Shown one piece after another: positions 50,353-61,641 of a stretch of DNA of 64,000 nt; positions within the stretch are counted from its first letter, which is position 1, and each line of letters starts with the position of its first letter. Below the pieces are notes generated by a model. That model did no database searches. It was not told the origin of the DNA and worked only from the letters and a program-made list of their open reading frames with translations. The DNA comes from Panax quinquefolius (lineage: Eukaryota > Streptophyta > Magnoliopsida > Apiales > Araliaceae). The stretch covers positions 4,628,437 to 4,692,436 of the forward strand of contig CM035160.1 of assembly GCA_020205615.1 (NCBI GenBank), in the 5' to 3' direction. The translations under genes and the position numbers were made by a program.

Positions 50353-50415
50353 ATGGTAAGGAATTGGGTCTTTATCAAAGAAGAAAAGAATGGCTGCACC
50401 ACCAACTCCAGCTGA
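50353..50415 (+). promoter_or_regulatory. Upstream ORF overlapping the next gene's start
   Basis: An ATG at 50353 (GAAATGG context) opens a 20-codon frame beginning MVRNWVFIKEEK and ending at TGA 50413-50415, 26 bases past the main ATG at 50390 and in another frame. If the transcript starts upstream of 50353, ribosomes using it could not reinitiate at 50390 in the usual way. Whether it is transcribed is unknown. Confidence 0.5.
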
Positions 50416-50998
50416 CTTAGACGACTACTCACCATCCTCAACCCTCATCTCCTTCGACCGTCCAATCCCTCTGCTCCGACAACCCATCCCCGCCGCCGTA
50501 CCCGACAACCCATCTCTCGGACCCTTCGTGCTCGGATTCAAAGACCCGCAATCCTTGGCCTCCGCATACAAATCCTGCGAGTCCCAAATCATCCAGCAAT
50601 GCGAAGCCGGCGCTCGAATCGGATGCTCCATCAGCGCAACTAGCAAATGTAAAAACCCATGGTGGAAAGCCCTAGTCGGACCATCCAAATCAGACTTCAC
50701 CAAGCGAGCGGAATGTGAAGAACGAGAGATGGAGATTTGCTTTCAAGCTTCTAAATCTAAGTGCCTAAAATTTGCTAAAGATAAGTGTTTTCCCGTGTTT
50801 AGAGATGCTCGAATTGCTGCCAATTTTCGGATTGTGAATTCGAGGAATGTTGTTAAGCTCATTTCTTTGGCTTCTATGGTGGATAAGAGCAAAGGGTTTG
50901 AGTTTTTGAGACTTCAATTTGAAGAGACAAATTATAGAGGGAGTGAATTATTGGGTAATAATATGAACACCGAAGTTAGTGAAGTGAAATGTGATTAG
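50390..50998 (+). CDS. Intronless 202-aa protein with two octad-cysteine blocks
   Basis: A single clean frame with strong plant-like coding composition. I do not recognise the family with certainty. Residues 1-45 are rich in proline and may be flexible. Cysteines lie at 63, 71, 79, 87 and again at 109, 117, 125, 133, each spaced exactly eight residues apart, plus one near the end (201). The blocks flank a basic, Trp-containing segment (KNPWWKAL). Positively charged residues around the second block (KSKCLKFAKDKC) suggest amphipathic helices. Such spacing would place the cysteines near one face of paired helices and could serve disulfide bonding or metal binding, as in twin CXnC mitochondrial proteins; this is inference. 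No signal peptide or membrane segment is obvious. The start is set by the first in-frame ATG; an out-of-frame ATG lies 37 bases upstream. Confidence 0.85.
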   Translation: MAAPPTPADLDDYSPSSTLISFDRPIPLLRQPIPAAVPDNPSLGPFVLGFKDPQSLASAYKSCESQIIQQCEAGARIGCSISATSKCKNPWWKALVGPSKSDFTKRAECEEREMEICFQASKSKCLKFAKDKCFPVFRDARIAANFRIVNSRNVVKLISLASMVDKSKGFEFLRLQFEETNYRGSELLGNNMNTEVSEVKCD

Positions 50999-51140
50999 GA
51001 GGAATGTTGTCAAGTTGATTTCTTTGATTGCTATGCTGATAAAAGTCTAGTGATTGAGTTATTGGGAGTATGATTTGAAGGTCACAAATTATTGGGGGAG
51101 TGAATTATTGGGTCAAAATATGAATCTTGAAGCCAAACTT
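50840..51140 (+). repeat. Tandem duplication of the gene's 3' end
   Basis: About 50840-50988 (coding: GAGGAATGTTGTTAAGCTC ... GGGAGTGAATTATTGGGT ... AATATGAA) is repeated at about 50997-51137 (GAGGAATGTTGTCAAGTTG ... GGGAGTGAATTATTGGGT ... AATATGAA). The second copy follows the stop and has lost the frame. Either copy could be the ancestral end of the gene. Confidence 0.8.
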
Positions 51141-51867
51141 TGGGTTTGTTGGGTTAAGATGAAATTACAGAACAAACTATGAGCTAAAAAATTAATGATT
51201 TTTGGAGGTAATACGAGAAAAATTCTAAGAATTTCAAGGAAAATTGTGTTATATTAGTAAGTTATTCTTTCCTTGATTCTGTGATACAAGTTTTTGACTT
51301 TCTTTTCCTGATGTGAGTGGGTTTGTTGTTGGTTGAGTTCATGATTTGGAAATTTCAAGAATATATGGATTTATATTATGTTTAATATTTGTTAATTGGC
51401 ACTGACAAAGATATTCTTACATCTTCCTTAGTCATGCAAAATTTCTTATGAAATTGTTGAACCCATTTTTCATAAATGTTGTAAGCATCTAATATCATGT
51501 AAATTTTACTTATCCAAGTGAACTTTTAAAAATCTAATTAACTTAAGAACATGCTTTCAGATGGGGAAGAGTTGGGTTCGGTGTGTGTTGTTTTGGGGGA
51601 TTTGGGGTGGGGGAGAGAAACTGAGGAAGGGAGGGAGATGGATTTATGTCGCATATAGGAAGTAACTTAGGGGGTGTTTGATAAAAACTGAATGAATATG
51701 AATCTGAATCTGAATGAGCTGAATTTGAATCTGAATGAACAAAGTTGTTTGATAATTAACATGTCTGAAACATTTGAATGACAAAATTTTATTATTTTAC
51801 CTCTCAGAATCTCTGTTCTGGGTGTGAAGCTGACGAATCATCCTTCAAACAATATTGAATTTGCATA
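51141..51867. other. Intergenic spacer, no gene recognised
   Basis: AT-rich with probable 3' UTR at the left. Near 51700 there are short repeats of TGAATCTGAATGA. No coding frame or transposon ends seen. Confidence 0.5.
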
Positions 51868-52151
51868 CTCCCTCCGTTCCAGGATAAAAGTCCTTATTAC
51901 TATTTCAAGTAATCTCAAGTTAAATGTCTATTTACCTTAAACAATCTATTTTTTACAATAATTTACCTATAATGCCCTTAGTATTAATTGTCATATTTCT
52001 ATTCTCTACGCATATTTATCGAGTATCACTAGTCATGTGCAGAAAACTATATAATTAAATGAGAATTTAAATATGAACAATTTTGTTATTTTATTCTTTT
52101 GTTAATATGTGCAAAAAGTCAACCATGACTATTATACTAAGATGGAGTGAG
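51868..52151. mobile_element. Stowaway-type MITE
   Basis: A 284-bp element with ends CTCCCTCCGTTCCAGGATAA and ACTAAGATGGAGTGAG, flanked by TA at 51866-51867 and 52152-52153. The right end has decayed more than the left. No coding capacity. Confidence 0.82.
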
Positions 52152-53754
52152 TAATATTTATCTATATTAAAAAATATAAGCAGCAATTTAGTGGCATTCT
52201 CTGGCATTCTTTATACAATTAGGGATCTCGTTTTTTACTAGGAATCTTTAGGATGGCTCGGTGATGCTAAAATTCCATTTATTATTCTAAGATTTTAGAC
52301 ATTTAACGAGGTTTGAATTGCAGAAATACATGATCACTGCTCTATGATCGAGGAACCCACTGATGCCCCCCACTGTTACTGTCACCACCATCCCTTAGCT
52401 GCTATTGTTGCCACCAGTGGTCCGTTTTGTACTCTCATTTTTACTGTTAGTATAGCCAATTTCAACTCTTGCGATTATAGTATCATCCTTCACTATGATT
52501 GTAGCAACCTTCTTCTATGTCGGACCTTTACTAATCCACTATTATCCTTGTAGTTTTCCAACAATTACCAGTGACAACGGTGTGTGCATATTCTTCACTA
52601 TCACTCACCCATTGCTTACAATTTTGATTTGTCAATTCCTCCATTGCCTTTGTCACTGAAATTCTTATAACATGGTATATTTGCATATAAGACGTTATTG
52701 TTCCGCGTATTTAAGTGTTGCTATTCTGATGAAGACGGTAGTTGATGAATCCAGTTCTCTTAGTGCATTGTGGCTTTTAGGTTATGCTTGGTGGAACTTC
52801 CAAGTTTACATACGCAGATTCGATTATCTATGTTATCTTCATGATGTCATAGTTTCAGTTTCACAATTTGAGAAACAAATCCTTTTTCTCTTTTCCTCTT
52901 CATATTCCTTTCGTGGCTTTTTCTAGCTCCTGGTGTTGAAAAGTATATGCTTCTATTCCTTTGGCACAAGTATCTGTACTCACAATCTACTTTCTGTTAC
53001 CTGGGCAGTTCGAAGATGATAGATTGTTAGATCAAAGATCATCTAGCAAGTTAATTGACGGGGCTCTATATATTTTGTTTGAAGATCGTATTGCTAACTT
53101 GGAATCATTCTGAACCTGTCTTGGGTTAGAAATGTTTCGATGACTGAGACATGACATTCAAAATGTTCAAAGGCGGATGCATTTTCTTCAAGATTTGATT
53201 GCCGAAAAAACCATAAGATGGTTGGAGTCAAAATAAAATGCAAGGCCTGTGTTTGTTTCTATTGGACAAAAAAATTGACTCTTGGTCATGGAGATTCTGA
53301 CTAATATGGCCAAGAAGATAGCAGGTTGAGCACACATTGGATTTTCTCCATTTGTTTCATTCAAATTTCATGTTGAGTAAGGTTACAAAATCTTCTGTTT
53401 TATGTTTGAATTTTAATGGATCAGGTTTATTGCCAGTCATTCAGCCCAATTTATACACATCCTTGCTTTATCTGATTTCAATGTAACCTCTGATGAAGAT
53501 ATTACTGTTTCAGCACAACAACAATGCCAGGATCCATGTCACATCAAATGTCATGACCCACATGTGGTTTCTGCAGTAACTAAGATATCCAGACTAAAGG
53601 AATTAAAGCATCTATATTAAGTCGGCATCACACAATGGGGGTGATTTTAATATACAGTGGCGGTAACACGTTTGCTTATTCTGTGTATTCAGGAGAGCAA
53701 TTAGTAGCACGTGTTGCTTATTCCATGTATTCAGGAGAACAGTTAGCAATTAGT
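52152..53754. other. Region upstream of the SEC24-like copy, no clear gene
   Basis: Contains stretches that look like decayed coding DNA (for example about 53020-53120, plus strand, with SSSKLIDGALYILFEDRIAN before a stop), but I cannot name a family. A TATTCAGGAGAGCAATTAG-type direct repeat of about 40 bases lies at 53685-53750. Confidence 0.4.
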
Positions 53755-54622
53755 ATCTTGGGCATGTTCCTGGCTCATTTGATTCATGACTTGATTCTCA
53801 AGCATTGCCACGACCATTGGATGGTGATGTGGAGCCAAGATGTTATGCTGAGATGTACCCCATGAATTGCGATCAACTAGCGCGATACCAAATTCTCAGT
53901 CCTTGGTTTCAAGGTGGCATTTGCCTCTTGGAGCAGTTGTTTGTCCTCTCGCGGAAGGTCCTAACATGGTGAGCATTATTCAGTCAGAGCAATTGCAGTC
54001 ACTGAAACAACATTCTTACACGTCATATGTGCAAATCTCATTTTCATACTTGGAACTGTTGTTTGATGAGTGGGTTTTATACCTACGAATTGGACACCTT
54101 TTTAGGCTTAATTCTTTGTTAATTTTAAGTATTTTTAGTGTCATTTTACTTGTTTTTGTGTTTGTGTTTGTGTTTGTGTTGTAGGAAACAGCTTCGGAGA
54201 GTCGAAACATGAAAAAAGGAGCTTAGTGGTATTTTTGTAATTTCTGGAATTGTTCATGCGCCGGGGCTGATTTCTCTAGTACAAAAACTCGCCGGGGCGG
54301 AGATGTCGGGAAAAGTGCTGATGTTAATTTCCAGAAGTTGATTCGGGAAAGGATTCTGAAGTGTTGATTTGGAGAAGGATCATCAGAGGGTTATAAAATG
54401 AGGAGTATTCACAAGGATTGGGAGACTTAATTAGATACAGTAGATTAGGTTTGATTAGATTAGAAAAAAATCCTAAACTAGATTAGATTTGGAGCATGAA
54501 GCAAATTGGAGATTATTGAAGATTCAAAGCAGGAGCAGGAAGGAACCATCAGATGTGCAGACAACAGATTCTATCTTCTTCTTTACTTCTATTTTTGTCT
54601 TTTAATGTTTATTTAATTGTGG

Positions 54623-54920
54623 TGTTGAGAAGATGACTCGGCTGCTGAAATAAAGTTGTTGGAGTAATTTTTGAATAAGTCAAAATGTTTGAAAGCTTCA
54701 AAGTAGTTGTTGCTTGAAAATAGGAAAGTAGTTGTTGCTTGAATGAAAAGATAAGCTCCTGAATTCATGAGCTTGTGATGCTATCTGTTATGCATTTACA
54801 TTATATGTTTCTCATGTATATAAAGCACTTTCTAGTCAATAAAATATCAAGGTCATTTGGCAGCTCATTTAGGTTTATATATGTTTTATTTTGTTACTGT
54901 TATTGTGAAAAATAACAACA
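54623..54920 (+). repeat. copia 5' LTR
   Basis: 298 bp with TG...CA ends. A TATA-like GTATATAAAGC lies at about 54816-54826, typical of a copia LTR promoter. Confidence 0.93.
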
Positions 54921-54922
54921 TA

Positions 54923-54935
54923 TTGGTATCAAAGC
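54923..54935 (+). promoter_or_regulatory. copia primer binding site
   Basis: TTGGTATCAAAGC, two bases after the LTR, resembles the Met-tRNA complement TGGTATCAGAGC with one change. Confidence 0.8.
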
Positions 54936-55023
54936 TTGTTTTCTTTAGGGGCCTGTGAGAGAAATCCTGAGAGTATTCTTTCACCAAAACACCAAAATAC
55001 ATAAATACCTAACCTTTCTAAGC

Positions 55024-55992
55024 ATGGCCTTAAATGCTTTCTCTCCAATAATACCACCATTTTTCACTGGTGAGAATTATCAAACATGGGCAGTAAGGAT
55101 GACTGCTTATTTGCAAGCAGTTGATCTTTGGGAGGCAGTTGAAGCTGATTATGAAATTACTCCATTCTCTGAAAATCCCACTGTCCAAGAAATCAAGGTT
55201 CACAAGGAGAGGACAACTAAAAAATCAAAGCCAAGTCATGCCTCCATTCAGCAGTTTCTGAAGTTCTTTTCACCAAGATCATGACTTTGGAGTCGGCCAA
55301 AACCATATGGGACCATCTCAAAGCTGAGTTTCAAGGCAATGAAAGATCAAGGAGCATGCAAGTGATGAACTTAAGGAGGGAATTTGAGATACAAAGGATG
55401 AAGGAATCAGAGACCATAAAGGAGTACTCGATAGGGTTTGTCTGACATAGTAAACAAGGTAAGGTTGCTTGGAGAGACTTGTTCGATCAAAGGGTTGTTG
55501 AAAAAATCCTAAGTAACCATACACCGAAAGGTTTGAGTCCAAAATCTCTCTCTTGAGGAATCTAAAGACTTAAAAGTATTTCCTTGTGAGAATTTTTGAA
55601 TGCTTCTGGTAGCGGGAGCGAGAAGAAGATTATTAGCAAGAAGGGTTTGTGGAGGGGAGCTTTGCAGGCCAAACTACAAATCCAGGATAAAAGTAAAGGC
55701 AAGAAAAAGAAGGGCAATAAAGACAACTCAAACAAAGGAAATCTTTGGAGCTGGAGGCTGGGCGAATAACAAAGGAGGAACTTACCCTCAATGTCAGCAT
55801 TGCAAAAAGACAAATCATCCTCAATCTAGGTGTTGGTGGAGGCCTGACATCAAGTGCAGAAAGTGCAACCAGTTAGGCCACATAGAGAAGGTTTGTAGAA
55901 GTAAACAACAACAAGAGGGTGAAGCTAAAATGGTGGACCAGCAGGAGGAGGAGCACCTGTTTGTTGCCTCATTATGCAAGCAAAAGCTCTAA
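55024..55992 (+). pseudogene. copia gag, broken
   Basis: Begins MALNAFSPIIPPFFTGENYQ at 55024, typical of copia gag, and continues to about 55280 before a frameshift. Later pieces include TIWDHLKAEFQGNERSRS. A CCHC knuckle, [14 protein letters not shown], lies at about 55855-55900 and a preceding [15 protein letters not shown] forms a second, similar one. The protease that should follow is reduced to a degenerate VDSGL at about 56010. Confidence 0.88.
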
Positions 55993-56179
55993 TGAACATT
56001 CGTTAGTTGATAGTGGTTTACCTGAAACCATATGACTATAATGAAAAGAGCTCTTTAGAGAGTGGATAGAACTAAAATTTCAAAAGTCGAGGTTGGAAAT
56101 GGTGAGTTCATTGAAGTAAGAGGCAAAGGGACGATGTAATTGAAAGTATTTCGGTACAAAACTAATTCTTGATGTTTTA

Positions 56180-57300
56180 TATGTGCTAAAATTGATCAAA
56201 ATTTGCTAAGTGTTGGTCACCATCTCTTTGGAGAAAGGCTATAAACTGTTGTTTGAAGACAAAAAGTGTATGATTAGATATGCGGATGGCCACGAGGTGT
56301 GTACAATCAAAATGAGAGGCAAGTGTTTCTCTCTGGATCCAATGAAGGAGTAGACAGCATATCAAGTCTCTACGAACACAACAGAAATTTGGCACAAGAG
56401 ATTGGGCCATTTTCACCATGCAGCACTCATGTATATGCAGAAAAATCAGTTGGTACAAGGATTACCTCCACTAGAAGAGCATGTACTTGGCTGCAAGGCT
56501 TGCCAATATGGAAAACAAAGTAGATTGCCATTTCCAGAAAAGAGGCTGGAGGGCTTCACGAAGTCAGAAATTAATACATACTGATCTTGGAGGGCCTCAG
56601 AGAACTCCATCATTAAAGGTAAGTAAATATTATATTGTTTTTATAGATGATTTAACAAGAATGTGTTGGATTTACTTCTTAAGGTTTAAATCAGGAGTTG
56701 CGGTACCGTGTTCGGAAATTCAAAGCTTGGGTGGAAAACCAGAGTGGCTGCAAGATGCAAGTGTTAAGATCAGATAATGGCAAGGAATACACCTCAGAAT
56801 AGTTCGGTTTGTTTTGTGAAGAAGCTGGAATCGAGCACCGGTGGCACTCCATACACTCCAACAAAATGGAGTGAGTGAGAGGAAGAATAGAACACTCGTG
56901 GAGATGACGGATGTTTGCTACATGAAAAAGGGTCGCCAAAAAGTTTTGGGCATAGGCTGCAAAATCCTGCTGCTTTTTCTACTTAACATACTTCCAACGA
57001 GGGCTTTGAAAAGAAAAACACCCTTTGAGGCTTGGTATGGATCTGAACCTTTATTATATAACTACAAAGTATTTGGTACATACATGTTTTTCATATGTGC
57101 CTCTCGGTGAAGAGAGACAAGCTTGATAAGAAAGCGAGGCAAGGAGTCTTCATTGGTTACAAAGAAACATCTCTAAAGCTTACGAATTTTTCAACCTCAA
57201 ACAGGGAAAATTCGATAAGTAGAGATGTTACTTTCATGGAGAATGAAAGCGATGGAATTGGGATGATGAAGAAAAAGATCGAGTTTTAGAAGATTTGCAA
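56180..57300 (+). pseudogene. copia integrase, broken
   Basis: Pieces in several frames: GHFHHAALMYMQ with CKACQYGKQ (GAG-pre-integrase H/C zinc site, about 56405-56525), HTDLGGP and VFIDDLTRMCWIYFL (integrase core, about 56570-56690), NGVSERKNRTLVEM (about 56855-56905, the region of the last catalytic glutamate) and VFIGYKETSLK (about 57145-57175). Multiple frameshifts. Confidence 0.88.
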
Positions 57301-57428
57301 TCTTACGAAGACAATGTTGATGACCCACCGGTCGGGGAACAAGATCGCTTTACGACATTTATCAAAGATCTGATATTCTTTGTAATGGAGCCTACAGAGT
57401 TTGAAGAAGTCATAAAAGATCGAAATGG

Positions 57429-58311
57429 ATGGAAGCTATGAAAGAGGAGATGAGAATGATAGAGAAAAATCACACTTGGGAGCTTAAGGAAAAACCTCAA
57501 AATAGGAAGATTATAGGAGTTAAATGGGTGTTCAGAACAAATTTAAATGCAGATGGATCAGTTAACAAGTATAAAGCAAGGCTAGTGGTGAAGGGTTATG
57601 CTCAAATCTATGGTGTTGATTTCTCTGAGACCTTTGCACCTGTGGCAAGGTTAGATCTGATCGAGTTCTTTGCTAGCAATAAGCGACCTGAAAAAGGCTG
57701 GAAGGTGTATCAGCTAGATGTTAAATCAGCCTTTTTGAATGGTTTTTTGCAGGAGGAAATATATATAGAGCAGCCAGAGGGATTTGTTATGCAGGGGCAT
57801 GAGGATAAGGTGTATTTACTGAAAAAGGCATTGTATGGTCTTAAACAAGCTTCAGGGGCACCGATGCAATGGGATAGATAATCACTTATTAAGCCTAGGC
57901 TTTGTAAAAAGCCTAAGTGAATTTACTCTGTATGTGAAGAAGGAGGCTACTGACTTAATTGTTGTGTCTGTTTATGTTGATGATTTGCTTATAACAGGGA
58001 GCAATGAGGAGCTTATAAAGGAATTTAAAGCAGAAATGTTTAAGGTATTTGAGATGACAGATTTAGGCTTGATGTCCTATTTTCTGGGAATGGAAGTAAA
58101 GCAACGGCAGCATGAAGTCTTTATTTGCCAACGAAAGTATGCAAAGGAGATCCTCAAAAAATTTCACATGGAAGACTTCAAAGCTACATCAACTTCTATG
58201 AATCAGAAAGAGAAATTCAGCAAGGATGATGGAGCTGATAAGGTTGATGAAGGTTTGTACAGGAGTTTGATTGGTTGCTTAATGTATCTTACAACAACAG
58301 GCACGATATAA
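57429..58311 (+). pseudogene. copia reverse transcriptase, one frameshift
   Basis: 57429-57881 encodes IIGVKWVFRTNLNADGS, VARLDLIEFF, YQLDVKSAFLNG and KKALYGLKQA. After a frameshift near 57850 the rest runs 57835-58311 with SVYVDDLLITGSN (the catalytic motif) and MSYFLGMEV. Nearly complete. Confidence 0.92.
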
Positions 58312-58385
58312 TCGTCTTTGTGAGTTTACTTTGAGGTTTATGCCTTTGTCTTGTGAGGTGCATTTTCAAGTTCTGAAAGAGGATT

Positions 58386-58880
58386 ATGAGATATATCAAA
58401 GGCACTGTTAATTATGGCATAAAGTTCACTCATTGTTCAGATTTTAAGTTCCATGGCTTCTCTGACAGTGATTGGGGAGGTTCTGTTGATGATATGAGAA
58501 GTACAACTGGGTTTTGTTTTAGTTTTGGATCGGGAATGTTCTCCTGGTGTTCGAGGAAGCAAGAGATTATTGCACAAAGTAATCTTTGAAGTTTGAATAT
58601 GTGGGCGCTTCAAAGTAATTTGTAATCAAGCTCGTGGTTTAGGAAAGTGTTAACAGATCTGCAAATGGAACATGAGGAGTCCACACAAATCTTTGTCGAT
58701 AACCAATCTGCAATATCTATATCTAACAATCCGGTTTTCCATGGGAAAACAAAGCATTTAAGATTAAATTTTACTTTCTCGAAAATACAGAAAGAAGGAG
58801 AAATATTGTTGCTCCATTGCAATACTGAAAAATCAGAGTTCTTGATATTACGACAAAAGCACTTTCTAAAGCCAGTTTGA
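58386..58880 (+). pseudogene. copia RNase H, broken
   Basis: MRYIKGTVNYGIKF and SDSDWGGSVDDMRSTTGFCF at 58386-58589 are typical of copia RNase H, followed in another frame by IFVDNQSAISISNNPVFHG (58690-58745). A frameshift near 58585 and a lost ~20-residue stretch separate them. Confidence 0.9.
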
Positions 58881-58928
58881 ATTCCTAAGAGAAAATTAGG
58901 AATGAGCGGCAGCTGATCCAAGGAGGAG

Positions 58929-59226
58929 TGTTGAGAAGATGATGACTTGGCTGCTGAAATAAAGTTGTTGGAGTAATTTTTGAATAAGTCAATGTTTGAA
59001 AGCTTCAAAGTAGTTGTTGCTTGAAAATAGGAAAGTAGTTGTTGCTTGAATGAAAAGATAAGCTCCTGACTTCATGAGCTTGTGATCTTATCTCATTATG
59101 CATTTACATTATGTTTCTCATGTATATAAAGCACTTTCTAGTCAATAAAATATCAAGGTCATTTGGCAGCTCATTTAAGTTTATATATGTTTTATTTTGT
59201 TACTGTTCTTGTGAAAAATAACAACA
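58929..59226 (+). repeat. copia 3' LTR
   Basis: 298 bp, differs from the 5' LTR at about ten positions including an inserted GAT near its start (GATGATGACTTGG against GATGACTCGG). Confidence 0.93.
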
Positions 59227-60416
59227 GGATTCTTGGTTTTAATTCAATGACAATGAACTAAATCTCTTGTTTAAGATTTCAATGGATTTTATTGCGTAGT
59301 TTATTTTAATATGCTTCTCTATTAATTATTGTGATTTATTTTAGGGATTGTCTATTGTGATTTGGACTTAATTGTTTAATTGTCTAGCTAGCAATTACTG
59401 TGATAATCTATATGAACTCGAGAGATGGATTATAGATTTAGATCTGATCATAATAGCATGTGATTGTGTTTTCTGCATGGCGTTGAAATTCATGATTTGT
59501 GTTTAGGATAGAGATATACTTATATACCGCATGTAATTTGATAAAGAACCTTGGTTTTAAATCCTCTTTAATTGTAATTCACATAGAGATATAGTGGATT
59601 AGTTAATTAGGGTTCTTAATTCTATCATTTGTGGATTTAAGTTGATTTGTTTATGGTGCATCGAAAGATGGTCATAGATATTGATGTTCTTGATTAACAA
59701 TAACAATTCAGAACAGTGAGCATAATTAATGAGAAGTGTATTAGTCTAAGTGAAACAATAAGTGAAGTTGTGATCTTAAATCTCTATAATTTGACTTTAA
59801 ACTAGTGGTAATTAGTAGTAGTTTATTTAAATAATTTAATTCATAATCTTAATTCATTTGTTTAAATAAAATTAATTTGGTTAAGAGTTAATACTTGGTA
59901 ATTTTTGTTAAATAATTTCTCGTGCGAACGATACTCTACTTGCACTTTATTACTTGTTGACCGTGTATATTTGCACGCATATATTGATTGTGAAATCGAT
60001 CAACAATGTTCATTTAGGAGGAAGTGCCAATTGTTAATTTTGCCCCGATGGGTATTATTCGTTGCAGAAGATGTCGCACGTATGTGAATCCTTATGTGAC
60101 TTCCACAGATGGTGGAAGAAAGTGGCAATGCAACATTTGTGTTTTGCTTAATGAGGGTAAGGTTCCAACTATCAACACAAGATTATATGTGTTCTTTATT
60201 TTTCCATTTCTTTTTTTAAATTGAAGGTGCGAATTAGTTCCAACATTATTTATTCTATATCCATTTAGTATGTACTGGTATTAGGTACAATGAAACTTTT
60301 TTTGCTGTTAACTCTGGCATATGGAGTATGATGGATTTTTTTTGGAGTGGTAGCTCATCCTATGCCAGCACTCTCACTCCCCATCCATGGACACCCCTGA
60401 CTGCTCCGATGCCAAC

Positions 60417-60441
60417 TCTCTCTCTCTCTCTCTCTCTCTCT
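60417..60441. repeat. (CT)n microsatellite
   Basis: About 12 CT units in an intron of the SEC24-like copy. Confidence 0.9.
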
Positions 60442-61524
60442 AATTATTTGTCCTCGTGGATTGTAGAATAGGGTGTCTTGTACATCCTGAAAATTATGTC
60501 AAATCACACTGCTCAACATGCTGCAAGTTCAATTTTAAATTCTAAAATATGATATCTTTTCATTGGGCTGGATAGTCTAATTGTCTTAATGTTTTTATGC
60601 TGATCCATTTCAATATTCCCCTTCCAGTTCTAGATGATTATTTTGCCCCTTTGGATGCCAGTGGCAGAAGAATTGATTTGGATCGGTGGCCTGAGCTTTT
60701 CAAGGGTAGTGTGGAATTTGTTGCTCCAACTGAATACATGGTACAGACACCTATGCCACCACTGTATTTTTTCCTCATTGATGTATCAATATCTGCTGTC
60801 AGAAGTGGAATGCTTGAGGTAATATTATGTGATACTTTGAAAAGTCCTTCAAACATGACCTTAAATTTGAAGTGTTATCCATATTCTTATAAAAAATTCT
60901 AGCCCTGCGGATATATGGATGATGCATCTTTATCATGTCATACATTAACAATTTAAAATTATGTTTTCTAACTATTTAAAATTTTTTATTGGTGATTTTA
61001 CAATTTTTACTTGTGAAATTTCCTCTGCTAATCAATATTACTATTTGTTGATCAATAGACAAGTAGCAGATAGAACTTGCATGTGTCTTTGGAGAAACTT
61101 GCATATAATGTCAAAGTTATTTTGTAGGTGGTGGCACAAACAATTTTCTTGTTTGGATAAGTTGCCAGGGAGTCCCAGAACACAGATTGGTTTCATAACT
61201 TATGATAGTAGAATTCATTTCTATAATATGAAGGCAAGTTATTTAATTACTACTGATTCTATAGATCGCTTTAATTTATTTCAATTGCTATCACCTAAAT
61301 CTGTATTGAATTATTTACAGTTTTGTCTTGTGCCAGTCATCTTTGACACAGCCTCAAATGATGGTAGTGTCAGATCTGGATGATATTTTTGTTCCATTGC
61401 CAGATGATCTCCTTGTCAACTTGTCAGAATCCAGAAGCGTAATGTGCTCATATCGGTGACGTTATTGTTGCTGTGATCGAGAAAAATCCGAAAGTTCTTC
61501 TTTGTGAAGATAATACCAAAATAT

Positions 61525-61577
61525 CTCTTTAGCACGAGATTTTGAGTCTCGCGTGTCTACCATTTCACCACCAAGGC
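61525..61577 (-). tRNA. chloroplast-type trnL-CAA fragment (5' part only)
   Basis: Minus strand GCCTTGGTGGTGAAATGGTA ... GACTCAAAATC ... GCTAAAGAG: acceptor strand, D arm, anticodon arm and part of the variable arm of the chloroplast leucine tRNA. The T arm and 3' acceptor strand are missing here, so it is not a functional tRNA gene. A second partial copy (anticodon to T arm) lies at 61741-61787. Confidence 0.78.
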
Positions 61578-61641
61578 ATCTTGAAAGTGAATCATATTCC
61601 ATGAATATGATTCACTTTCAAGATGCCTTGGTGGTGAAATG
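61561..61641. repeat. Perfect 38-bp inverted repeat, 5-bp loop
   Basis: Arms 61561-61598 and 61604-61641 are exact reverse complements around CCATG. Each contains the start of trnL-CAA and its 5' flank (GATTCACTTTCAAGAT). Confidence 0.95.

Larger units (their letters stand above)
54623..59226 (+). mobile_element. Ty1/copia retrotransposon, complete ends, broken genes
   Basis: 4604 bp: LTRs 54623-54920 and 58929-59226 (298 bp each, TGTTGAGAAGATGA to AATAACAACA), primer site TTGGTATCAAAGC from 54923, polypurine tract AAGGAGGAG before the 3' LTR. Order is gag, integrase, reverse transcriptase, RNase H, which defines copia. The LTRs differ at about ten places, suggesting a fairly old insertion. 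Host sequence continues on both sides (ATTGTGG and GGATTCTTGG) with only GG shared, so a normal 5-bp duplication is not visible. Confidence 0.93.
54060..60005 (+). mobile_element. Relict solo LTR in the SEC24-like intron, interrupted by copia
   Basis: The left part begins TGTTTGATGAGTGGGTTTTA (54060) and the right part ends CGTGCGAACGATACTCTACT ... GATCAACA (60005). This beginning and end recur in plant LTR elements as I remember them. Without the copia element it is about 1.34 kb. Flanking ACTGT and ATGTT are not a convincing target duplication. It contains a (TGTTTG)n run at 54157-54180. Confidence 0.6.

Noticed and set aside
52344..52926. Two open frames (69 and 84 residues) left of the SEC24-like copy
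   Set aside because: No recognisable family, no consistent splice sites; probably chance frames in decayed DNA.
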